A DNA stretch of 64,000 nt. Origin: Psychrobacillus sp. INOP01. GTDB lineage: Bacteria > Bacillota > Bacilli > Bacillales_A > Planococcaceae. Positions 36,103-42,807 of this stretch are shown piece by piece. Numbering within the stretch: the stretch's first letter is position 1; every line of letters starts with the position of its first letter. Both the position numbers and the translations under genes were made by a program. The stretch covers positions 3,162,001 through 3,226,000 of the forward strand of contig NZ_CP073315.1 of NCBI RefSeq assembly GCF_018140925.1, in the 5' to 3' direction. The notes under the pieces are model-generated. The model searched no databases. It was not told the origin of the DNA and saw only the letters and a list, made by a program, of their open reading frames with translations.

Positions 36103-36405
36103 ATGTCTACGGAAGTTAAAATCGTATATGCTGATGTGGAAAATCAACTTGGAGAAATGACTAGTGCAGTTGACCTGCTAAACCCAAAAGCGGAGCCGCC
36201 TATTACGGGTAATACCCTAGATGTCGTTACAAAGTTCAATGAATTATCCGTAAAACTGGACCAATTATTAGTAAAATATCAAACATTATCAACCAAAAAT
36301 ATTCAAACTACATCCGCTTCAGTAGACTTTATGGAAGAGTCTGATCAAAAAGTATCGGCAGCTATGCAGTGTACTGTAAATGGGCCAAGGATGGTGGCAA
36401 GATGA
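36103..36405 (+). CDS. DUF5344 (YwqI-like) helper of the LXG effector
   Basis: A 100-aa helical protein of the YwqI/DUF5344 kind: MSTEVKIVYADVENQLGEM, a proline-containing turn (NPKAEPPITGNTL) and a second helix ending in DQKVSAAM. It has WXG100-like size and hairpin form. GGGGGAGAAG precedes the ATG, and its TGA overlaps the ATG of the LXG gene, so the two proteins are made together, presumably as partners in secretion. Confidence 0.82.
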   Translation: MSTEVKIVYADVENQLGEMTSAVDLLNPKAEPPITGNTLDVVTKFNELSVKLDQLLVKYQTLSTKNIQTTSASVDFMEESDQKVSAAMQCTVNGPRMVAR

Positions 36406-37853
36406 AAATTCTAGACGTACAACCATTCCATGATGGTCTAGCGCGTAATATTAATATGCTCACTCGCCTAGAGGGAGAAATTAGTGCCATTCAAACTGCA
36501 GTCCAAGGCTTAGTAGCTATGGAGGAAACTCTTAAAGGCGAGGGTGGGAATGCAATAAGATCGTTCTACAATGATTGCCATTCACCGTTTCTACATTTCT
36601 TCTTAACGTTTAAATCTTTATACAATACTACCCTTACTACGATGAATTCCGCACTCGAGGCTTTAGAGCCAGATGCCAATGGCTATATTCGACAAGCGTA
36701 TCTGGAAGGGGAAGTAGAAGAGGGATTGATCGAAATTTCTCAAGTAACAGCTAATTTGACGGATGAATCCAATAACATCATGGATTCTGTTTCCGATATA
36801 GTAGCGTTGCCACATTTAGATGACAGTGGTGTGCAGGAAGGTGTAACTAGTGCTAGAACTTCAAGGGATAACACCGTAACTGATCTAAATGAATTCGATT
36901 TGACTCAAACAAATGCACTAATTCTCATAGAAGCGGCCATTTTAAATATGGAAGTCTGGTTAACAGATATTGAATATTTAATGGAAGAAGGATTAACGGA
37001 TGTTAACTTCCCGGCAGAGGATTGGAATTATGTGCAGGATGCAACGCCGATTGGTCAATTCTATTTGCAGCACCAAATAGATATGCTTGCTGCAGATCCA
37101 CGAGTAGAACAGAATAATGTAGAAGTATCAGCCCCAGCGTATACAGAGAAGAATTTATGGGAAGGCATTATGATCACTGTTGGATTAGATATAAACGATT
37201 GGGAAAATAAGCCAATTAACGCTGCTGCGAATTTTGTAGGATTTGCTGCTGCGGGAAATGCAACATACAAAGATGTAAAATTGGCTTCCAAGGGCTTCGG
37301 CATTACTAGAACTACAAGAACAACGAAACAGAATGTTACAAAAACAGTTATTAAGATTACTAGACCAGAATTGATTGGTGTAAAAAAGAAAACTTATTCT
37401 GGAGCTAACGCTACAAACTATGAAAAGATTTACAAAAGAGTAGACCCAGCGACAAACGTAAAATCTACTTTTCGCTTCTCTGCAAATAAACTTGGATATA
37501 TTGGCGTATTTGCTACAGCGGGTGGAGATATTATACATGGTGTACAAAATAATGAGTCAGCAAGTCAAATAGCTGGTAATGTAACCGGGGATGTCGCAGT
37601 AGCCGGCGTTTCAATGGCAGCTTCGGCTTGGGCTGGTGCACAAGCTGGTGCTACAGTCGGTGCGTTTGGAGGACCAGTTGGGGTAGTAGCTGGTGCTGTA
37701 GCTGGGTTAGTTGTGGGAGTTGTTGCAACTACTTTATTGAGTGAGATAAAAATATTTGATGTAAATAATGATGGACAAAGAGATTCAGTAGGAGATGCTA
37801 TTAAGATAGGAACTAAAGGGCTTATTGACTCCGTATCTTCTTGGTTCAAATAG
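36402..37853 (+). CDS. LXG-domain T7SS effector with a glycine-zipper C-terminus (candidate antibacterial toxin)
   Basis: 483 aa from the ATG at 36402. Residues 1 to about 235 form an LXG targeting domain (MKILDVQPFHDGL start, two long helices, WLTDIEYLMEEGLTD near its end). A linker follows, then a basic stretch (TRTTRTTKQNVTKTVIKITR). Residues ~400-447 are a Gly/Ala-rich hydrophobic region with repeated small-x3-small spacing (AGAQAGATVGAFGGPVG, AGAVAGLVVGVVA), a glycine zipper as in membrane-active T7SS toxins such as TelE. A DVNNDGQRD calcium-loop-like motif and an amphipathic end follow. No nuclease or NADase motif is seen. Membrane permeabilisation is therefore inferred, and the multi-TM neighbour fits as immunity protein. 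Confidence 0.85.
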   Translation: MKILDVQPFHDGLARNINMLTRLEGEISAIQTAVQGLVAMEETLKGEGGNAIRSFYNDCHSPFLHFFLTFKSLYNTTLTTMNSALEALEPDANGYIRQAYLEGEVEEGLIEISQVTANLTDESNNIMDSVSDIVALPHLDDSGVQEGVTSARTSRDNTVTDLNEFDLTQTNALILIEAAILNMEVWLTDIEYLMEEGLTDVNFPAEDWNYVQDATPIGQFYLQHQIDMLAADPRVEQNNVEVSAPAYTEKNLWEGIMITVGLDINDWENKPINAAANFVGFAAAGNATYKDVKLASKGFGITRTTRTTKQNVTKTVIKITRPELIGVKKKTYSGANATNYEKIYKRVDPATNVKSTFRFSANKLGYIGVFATAGGDIIHGVQNNESASQIAGNVTGDVAVAGVSMAASAWAGAQAGATVGAFGGPVGVVAGAVAGLVVGVVATTLLSEIKIFDVNNDGQRDSVGDAIKIGTKGLIDSVSSWFK

Positions 37854-37884
37854 TTAGGAGAGAATTCCAATAGAAAGAGATAGA

Positions 37885-38589
37885 ATGACCAATATTTTTT
37901 CATCTTACTTAAAATTTGAATCACCAAAACAAAATAAACAGAGTATTATCGGGAATTTCCTCGTGTTTTTATATTTAATTGGGATTCTTCCCCTTTTGGG
38001 GGAGCCATTCTCTTGGTCATTTTTCTATGCTGCTATTATACCTACTTTTCTAATAACATTGTGGGGAATAATATATATAGTAGCTCCTTATAAATATGAA
38101 AAATCATATTTTTTATTTTTAGGTGTATATGGAATTGTCAATACTTACGTCTATTTCGTTAGTATTCAGAAATTGTTATTCATTAATCTTGGAATAACTA
38201 GCTGGGGTCCATTTTTAAGTAATACCATATTATTCATCTTATTAGTTGGTGGTATGAACTGGATGAATTGGAAGGCTCTTTATAGTGAGACATATTATAA
38301 CCTGCAACAAAAACGTTCTATTCCCGTAGGTTGGGCATCTCTAGCTGGAGCTTCGTATATATTGGGACAATTAATATTGTCAGTTGTATATACAGACTCT
38401 GGAATAAGTATATTAATCATTGTTTGTCTCTCGATTTTATCTTTATTTACTGCATTTCTTTCAATCAATATTCATCGATACTTTTTCATCAAAAAAAATA
38501 TGGATATAGTAAAGAAAATGTTTCCTGAGTTTGGGTTATCAAAGAGTGAAAGGGATACGAAAAGGAAGAGAAAGAATAAGAAAAAATAG
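37885..38589 (+). CDS. Polytopic membrane protein, candidate immunity protein (paralogue A)
   Basis: 234 aa with about six membrane segments and a very basic C-terminal tail (KSERDTKRKRKNKKK). No family is recognised with certainty. It follows the LXG gene by 31 bp, as immunity genes do, and multi-TM immunity proteins are known for membrane-depolarising T7SS toxins (for example TsaI against TspA). It is about half identical by eye to the protein at 39876, sharing SYLKF/SYLRF, EPFS/ETFS, YGIVNTYVYF and the basic tail. The ATG lacks a good site; GGAGAG lies further upstream, and in-frame codons before the ATG continue the similarity to the paralogue, so a non-ATG start near 37870 is possible. 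Confidence 0.7.
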   Translation: MTNIFSSYLKFESPKQNKQSIIGNFLVFLYLIGILPLLGEPFSWSFFYAAIIPTFLITLWGIIYIVAPYKYEKSYFLFLGVYGIVNTYVYFVSIQKLLFINLGITSWGPFLSNTILFILLVGGMNWMNWKALYSETYYNLQQKRSIPVGWASLAGASYILGQLILSVVYTDSGISILIIVCLSILSLFTAFLSINIHRYFFIKKNMDIVKKMFPEFGLSKSERDTKRKRKNKKK

Positions 38590-38657
38590 TCGATTTATTT
38601 TGAGTAGTAGGTAGTTAGAGGAGAATTCTAATAGAAAAAGAGAAAGAAGGGAAAATA

Positions 38658-39452
38658 ATGATTCCAACATTTACAGTACAGGATATTTTTGTAATGATGC
38701 AAACGTTAAATACGAAAACTTTAATAGGCTTTTCTAATCCCTTCAAACACCTAACAAAGTATGAAATTGAAAAAGAATGGGAGAAAACCTATAAAAAACT
38801 TCATAAGCTTAATCTTATTGATTTAGTAGATAAGGATATTAAATTAGAAGAAAACTTTGGCAATGCCCTGTGGATCATGTCACGTACTAATATGGTTGTG
38901 GAGATAATAAAAGATGGAAATCAGAAAAGTTATTTTTACTTTAGTAAAGACCATGTAGTGGAATGTAAACAGAATTCAGTAGATGAATATACGATATATG
39001 TGCATGGAACCCCTGATCATGTATGGAATAATGTTATTTATCCTCGAATGCTTGTAGGTGTAGAAAGTCACTCTGTCGATATAGTTGAATCTATTTTTGT
39101 TCCAACTGCGGCATATAATGCTTGGGTAAAAGCTGGAGCAATAACAGATGTACAGAGCTTGGAAGACATCAATTCAAGAGAAAACTGGAACCGTATAAGT
39201 AGTCAATTGGATGCTGCGCTAAAAAGTATGATACATAATAATCGATTAATGGTATTTTTCAAAGAGGATGCCCATTGGGTTATCGAAGGTATGCATGTTT
39301 TGACATCTCCTAATAATAATTGGACATTCAAAATGATACAGAAGGACAATAAAGAACTATTAGAAGGAAAACAAAGTACAAATTTGGAGATTGTTTCGGA
39401 GATTTTAGAGGTTTTAGTAAGGATGCAGCATCAGAAAGTAACGATTAAATAA
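38658..39452 (+). CDS. EspG/EsaE-like (DUF5081-type) protein, candidate T7SS effector chaperone
   Basis: A 264-aa soluble protein without signal or membrane segment. Its opening, FTVQDIFVMMQTLNTKTLIGF, then EIEKEWEKTYKKLHKLNLIDLVDKDIKLEENFGNALWIMSRTNMVVEI, resembles EsaE/DUF5081 and mycobacterial EspG, which carry T7SS substrates to the ATPase. The later part, including HGTPDHVWNNVIYPRMLVGV, is beta/alpha mixed. AGAAGGG precedes the ATG. Its leader (GTTAGAGGAGAATTCTAATAG) is nearly the same as that before the immunity gene at 37885. The last 17 codons are repeated at 40690. The family match is from memory of the layout and remains moderate. Confidence 0.5.
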   Translation: MIPTFTVQDIFVMMQTLNTKTLIGFSNPFKHLTKYEIEKEWEKTYKKLHKLNLIDLVDKDIKLEENFGNALWIMSRTNMVVEIIKDGNQKSYFYFSKDHVVECKQNSVDEYTIYVHGTPDHVWNNVIYPRMLVGVESHSVDIVESIFVPTAAYNAWVKAGAITDVQSLEDINSRENWNRISSQLDAALKSMIHNNRLMVFFKEDAHWVIEGMHVLTSPNNNWTFKMIQKDNKELLEGKQSTNLEIVSEILEVLVRMQHQKVTIK

Positions 39453-39571
39453 ATGAAAGTAGGAACATCAAGCACTTTTTTCGTATATTCGAATAGAGTG
39501 CTTGATGTATGTAAAATAGTATTTCTTATGTATTTTCAATGAAGTATTTTTACTGTTAAGCTTTCCAATTG
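39412..39571 (+). repeat. 160-bp direct repeat, copy 1
   Basis: Covers the 3' end of the EsaE-like gene, a convergent hairpin and the 3' end of a minus-strand gene. Copy 2 is at 40690-40849, offset 1278 bp with no gaps and about five differences. Confidence 0.95.
39465..39508. terminator. Convergent hairpin (copy 1)
   Basis: Perfect 12-bp arms ACATCAAGCACT / AGTGCTTGATGT with inner T- and A-rich loop, just after the EsaE-like stop. The same hairpin recurs at 40743. Confidence 0.7.
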
Positions 39572-39598
39572 TAATAGGTTATCCATTTCTTCGAAGGA
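39536..39598 (-). pseudogene. 3' remnant of a copy of the small gene at 40814
   Basis: Reads EMDNLLQLESLTVKILH-stop on the minus strand, against NYTINLAQLESLNVKILH-stop in the intact gene. The rest of the gene is missing and an in-frame stop lies just upstream. It is left over from the duplication marked by the 160-bp repeats. Confidence 0.75.
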
Positions 39599-39663
39599 TT
39601 ACAGCATAATATTACAATGCTCCATGATTGATTTATACGTTCCAGTAAAAGGGGAGGGTGATA

Positions 39664-39762
39664 ATGATAATTTTAGAGAACCATCAACTTCAAAACGAAT
39701 TGTTATATAAACTTTATAACTTCCTCCCAGAGGAAACTGATATAGCTTTTTATATGAAGTAA
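39664..39762 (+). pseudogene. Short ORF with strong ribosome site, probable truncated immunity-type gene
   Basis: Thirty-two codons starting 3 nt after an excellent GGGGAGGGTGAT: MIILENHQLQNELLYKLYNFLPEE, then TDIAFYMK-stop. The amphipathic LYKLYNFLPEE opening looks like the N-terminus of a small cytoplasmic immunity protein such as YezG/DUF600, but the frame closes early and later open stretches are in other frames. Either a decayed gene or a short peptide; uncertain. Confidence 0.35.
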
Positions 39763-39881
39763 CATAGCATGACACTCTAAAAACTCCTGTTTTGTTCAGT
39801 TCAAAAGAACAAACTCTAACCACACATATGTGGAGAGAAACTTACGTGTTATTGGAAAAGTGATAATCTGGAAGGGTGAAA

Positions 39882-40640
39882 ATGATGTCTATTAAATATC
39901 AAGGAAAGCTACAAGTAGAGAAGAGAGAAATCGATAATGTTACTTTATCCTATTTAAGATTTCAAACACCCAAAGAGAATAAAGGAAATATTATTTGTTT
40001 CTTAACATTATTTTTATATTTTATTGGATTGTTTCCTATAATAGGAGAAACTTTCTCATTAACATTTTTTTTAGCCGCTTTTATCCCTACTGTTCTTATC
40101 TCAGTTTGGGCAATTATATATTTAATTGATCCCTATAGGTTCGAGAAGTCCTATTATTTATTTTTTGGCATATACGGTGTAGTAAATACGTATGTGTATT
40201 TCTTGTCTATTGTAAAGTTGCTATATATTGATATGAAGGTAGAAGGAATAATTCCTCTTATCCTTAGCCTATTATTATTCATTATATTATTAGTAGGTGT
40301 AAATTTATTAAATTTAAAAGCACTGTATTCAGGAACCTATCACAAATTACAAAATATGAGGAGTATTAATGTAGCTTGGGTATCTATTGGTGCACTAGGG
40401 TATATTTTAGGTCAGTTTTTACTATCATTTATTTATACTGACTCCGCTTTATATACTCTAATAATTGTATTAATTTCTTTGTTGTCATGTGTTACTGCTT
40501 ATTTTACTGTTTATATTCATCGTTATTATTTTAACGATAAGAACATGGAATTGGTAAAGCAGGTGTATCCAGACTTTGGATTACCAATGAGTGAGAGGAA
40601 CACAAAGAGCAGAAGGAAGAAAAAGAAAAAGAAAATGTAA
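39882..40640 (+). CDS. Polytopic membrane protein, candidate immunity protein (paralogue B)
   Basis: About 252 aa, six membrane segments and the basic tail RNTKSRRKKKKKKM; a close paralogue of the protein at 37885 along its full length, with a ~20-residue N-terminal extension (MSIKYQGKLQVEKREID). GAAGGGTGA lies before the two start candidates ATG 39879 and ATG 39882; 39876 is a third. It is flanked by 160-bp direct repeats, so it arose by segmental duplication. No second LXG toxin lies next to it, so it may protect against related toxins of neighbours (orphan immunity). Confidence 0.7.
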   Translation: MMSIKYQGKLQVEKREIDNVTLSYLRFQTPKENKGNIICFLTLFLYFIGLFPIIGETFSLTFFLAAFIPTVLISVWAIIYLIDPYRFEKSYYLFFGIYGVVNTYVYFLSIVKLLYIDMKVEGIIPLILSLLLFIILLVGVNLLNLKALYSGTYHKLQNMRSINVAWVSIGALGYILGQFLLSFIYTDSALYTLIIVLISLLSCVTAYFTVYIHRYYFNDKNMELVKQVYPDFGLPMSERNTKSRRKKKKKKM

Positions 40641-40689
40641 TCATTCTGTGGGTCGCGGGAGATTAACACTAATTCAGAGGTTTTAGGAA

Positions 40690-40849
40690 TTTTAGTAAGG
40701 ATGCAGCATCAGAAAGTAACGATTAAATAAATGAAAGTAGGAACATCAAGCACTTTTTTCGTATATTCGAATAGAGTGCTTGATGTATATAAAGTAGTAT
40801 TTCTTATGTATTTTCAATGAAGTATTTTTACATTTAAACTTTCCAATTG
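40690..40849 (+). repeat. 160-bp direct repeat, copy 2
   Basis: Begins with the last ~50 bp of an EsaE-like gene (ending QHQKVTIK-stop), but the rest of that gene is absent; then the convergent hairpin and the 3' end of the intact minus-strand gene at 40814. About 97% identical to copy 1. Confidence 0.95.
40743..40786. terminator. Convergent hairpin (copy 2)
   Basis: Same 12-bp arms as at 39465; it ends the small minus-strand gene. Confidence 0.7.
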
Positions 40850-41014
40850 CGCTAGGTTGATCGTATAATTGTTTTCGGTATCTACAAATAGCCCACCATT
40901 CACTTTATTCCTTTCAGCTGTTCGGATATCTGTATTCGTTTCGAATATCAGATTATGTCCACCTTTAAACTTTAGGTAAAATTTATACTTTTTCAATTCA
41001 CCAGCTTTACGCAA
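40814..41014 (-). CDS. Small hypothetical protein of the T7SS island
   Basis: 66 aa from a TTG at 41014, six to seven bases after a perfect AAAGGAGGG; the longer frame from 41044 has no site. The protein LRKAGELKKYKFYLKFKGG... is basic and predicted beta-rich, with no signal or membrane segment. The family is not recognised. A 3' remnant of a second copy is at 39536, so the gene belonged to the duplicated segment together with the immunity and EsaE-like genes. Confidence 0.6.
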   Translation of the reverse strand: MRKAGELKKYKFYLKFKGGHNLIFETNTDIRTAERNKVNGGLFVDTENNYTINLAQLESLNVKILH

Positions 41015-41216
41015 AGTTCTCCCTCCTTTAACGAAGTATATCACTCGTCCTGATAAAGGTTAATAGATAGAAAATAGTTTTATTGGGTATATAGTTTATG
41101 AGACTTAATGAGGAAGTCCTTCTTATAGAAATAAATTAGGCGATACGACTTAAGTAGTATATAATGAAGGGATGCTGAAAATACTGAATTAGAGAATATA
41201 AAGGAGTTTGAATCAT

Positions 41217-41654
41217 ATGGGAAACAAAACTATAAACAATGAATTACCAGAGAATTACGAGGAACTAAAGAAAGCAGCAAATCGGACTGCAAGTTGGAAA
41301 GCACGCTATGACGCTGTAGTTGAATTAGGTAAGTACAACCATAATCAAGTGAAAGACATTTTAAGAACACGCCTAGCAAATGATCCGGTTTATAAAGTAC
41401 AAGAGGCTGCTTTCCAAAGTTTATTAGATTTTGGGGAAGAAGCACAGTTACCGAAGCGTAAAAAGTTTGAATTAGTAAAAGGAGCAAACAAAGTGTTTGT
41501 TCGCGTTAAGAAAAGTTTACCTAAGGATCATACTTTTGAAGAATTTTTAACAAAATTAAAAAGAATGCGTATCGACGTTTATGATACGTATGAAGGTGAC
41601 AAAGGTGACGAATTTAAAACTTGGCTAGAAAAAGAATGGTCTAATTTAAAATAA
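41217..41654 (+). CDS. HEAT-repeat protein
   Basis: 145 aa from the ATG at 41217 (AAAGGAG ten bases before). Two or three helical HEAT-type repeats are visible: ASWKARYDAVVELGKYNHNQVKDILRTRL, then DPVYKVQEAAFQSLLDFGE. A C-terminal segment (FVRVKKSLPKDHTFEEFLTKLKRM) of another type follows. Such proteins usually act as protein-binding scaffolds; the partner is unknown. It is monocistronic with a clear terminator. Confidence 0.75.
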   Translation: MGNKTINNELPENYEELKKAANRTASWKARYDAVVELGKYNHNQVKDILRTRLANDPVYKVQEAAFQSLLDFGEEAQLPKRKKFELVKGANKVFVRVKKSLPKDHTFEEFLTKLKRMRIDVYDTYEGDKGDEFKTWLEKEWSNLK

Positions 41655-41664
41655 TTCATAGATA

Positions 41665-41697
41665 AAAAGCAATTGTCGTCATGGACAATTGCTTTTT
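41665..41697 (+). terminator. Rho-independent terminator
   Basis: Stem AAAAGCAATTGTC / GACAATTGCTTTT followed by TT, directly after the HEAT-repeat gene. Confidence 0.9.
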
Positions 41698-41784
41698 TGT
41701 TTTTAAAAAAAGAAAGTATATAAACATGTCCTTTGACCACTGGGTTCGTGGGACTTTAATAAAGGGATAGTACTGCTGATTTCC

Positions 41785-41897
41785 GTTTCGGGTGGACGCG
41801 TTCCGCAGGGTGAGTGATGAACCATCACCGACGCTCCGCGCTCGCCTGTGATGGTTCATCTGTCTCACTCATCCTGCCGGAGTCGCCACCTTTCACT
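41785..41897. repeat. GC-rich long hairpin element
   Basis: A near-palindrome of ~100 bp. The 13-bp perfect arms are GATGAACCATCAC (41816-41828) and GTGATGGTTCATC (41848-41860). They extend outwards through GCAGGGTGAGT / ACTCATCCTGC and GGTGG / CCACC. Its base composition is much richer in G+C than its surroundings. It has the look of a dispersed intergenic repeat that I associate with Bacillaceae/Planococcaceae. Confidence 0.8.
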
Positions 41898-42267
41898 ACA
41901 ACCAATTAGTTTGTAATACTCCACTATATGATTTAGTATAGCTTATCGCTTAGATGATAAGATTGGTCAAATTTTAGAGAGTAATCAAATTATTTGTAAT
42001 CGCTTTTGAATTAGAAATGCGATTATCCAATGATAGAGGAAGCAAGCAGATTTTCTTTTTCTTTTATACTAGTGGAAACATAAAGAAATAGTAAGTGTTT
42101 GACTCATAAAGAAGCGAAATAGCGAACGAAAATTGATCTTCGAGAGCTTACTCATTGAATAGGAAAGTAACTTTTCTCTAGTTATCCATAAACGCACTTA
42201 CCTGTTTCTAAGCGTTGTAGGGGAGCGACGGATAGACAAACGCCATAAGATTACCGAAAAAAAGGGT

Positions 42268-42303
42268 GCTGGTTGGTTTTGACGGACGTCACAACCAACC
42301 AGC
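42268..42303 (+). other. Hairpin within repeat copy A
   Basis: Perfect 11-bp arms GCTGGTTGGTT / AACCAACCAGC enclose the loop TTGACGGACGTCAC. The same GACGGACGTCAC loop is kept in copy B at about 48888-48899. Confidence 0.75.
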
Positions 42304-42431
42304 CTCTCAAAAAAATCATTCGGTTATAATATAGCAACTAGTCTATTCAAAGCCTATTGAAAACGGTAGAAACAGGTTTTGACCTTAAAGGACCGATCAT
42401 CTATTTGCCTTGTTTTTCTTATTAATTATGG

Positions 42432-42552
42432 TCTCTGGAGCAGCGGGAAACTTTTAAGTGTTGGTTAAGGGGAATTATGTGGTCGTTGGAAGTGTTAATG
42501 CGGTAGTTAAATAGAGGTAAGTGGTAGTTGGAATGATTTATGTGGTACCGAT
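42432..42552 (+). repeat. Degenerate 21-bp-period array, (A/T)GTGGTNGTT core
   Basis: Core words start at 42436 (TGGAGC), 42457 (AGTGTT), 42478 (TGTGGT), 42499 (TGCGGT), 42520 (AGTGGT) and 42541 (TGTGGT), each exactly 21 bp apart. The array lies upstream of the RocB-like gene. The remaining 42553-42807 is AT-rich with no gene. Confidence 0.75.
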
Positions 42553-42807
42553 ATTTCCGATGCTTTAACTTTCTATTTTCTGGAATAAATTATAAGTAGG
42601 TTAGAATACGAGCTATTATTACAAATTTATCAGTCAGACTTCTATTATGATCGACATATCTAGATAGAATCAACAATTAATTGATGTGAAGTAGTATAAT
42701 TAATAAGTTATATTAATAAAAATTCTAAATAGATTGACAGTTTATGGGTGAGCCCCTATATTTTAAATAGATAGTTAATAGGATGATGGGATTGGAGAGA
42801 AACAATT

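Larger units (their letters stand above)
41704..42428 (+). repeat. Dispersed structured repeat, copy A (interrupted)
   Basis: Two blocks, 41704-41764 and about 42187-42410, match copy B at 48735-49005, where they are adjacent. In copy A about 420 bp separate them, including the GC-rich hairpin at 41785. Stems keep pairing through base changes between the copies (see findings). No gene is seen. Confidence 0.75.

Noticed and set aside
39599-39823. 74-aa minus-strand ORF between the immunity paralogues
   Set aside because: Its upstream side has no ribosome site, and it overlaps a plus-strand ORF with a very strong one as well as the remnant at 39536.
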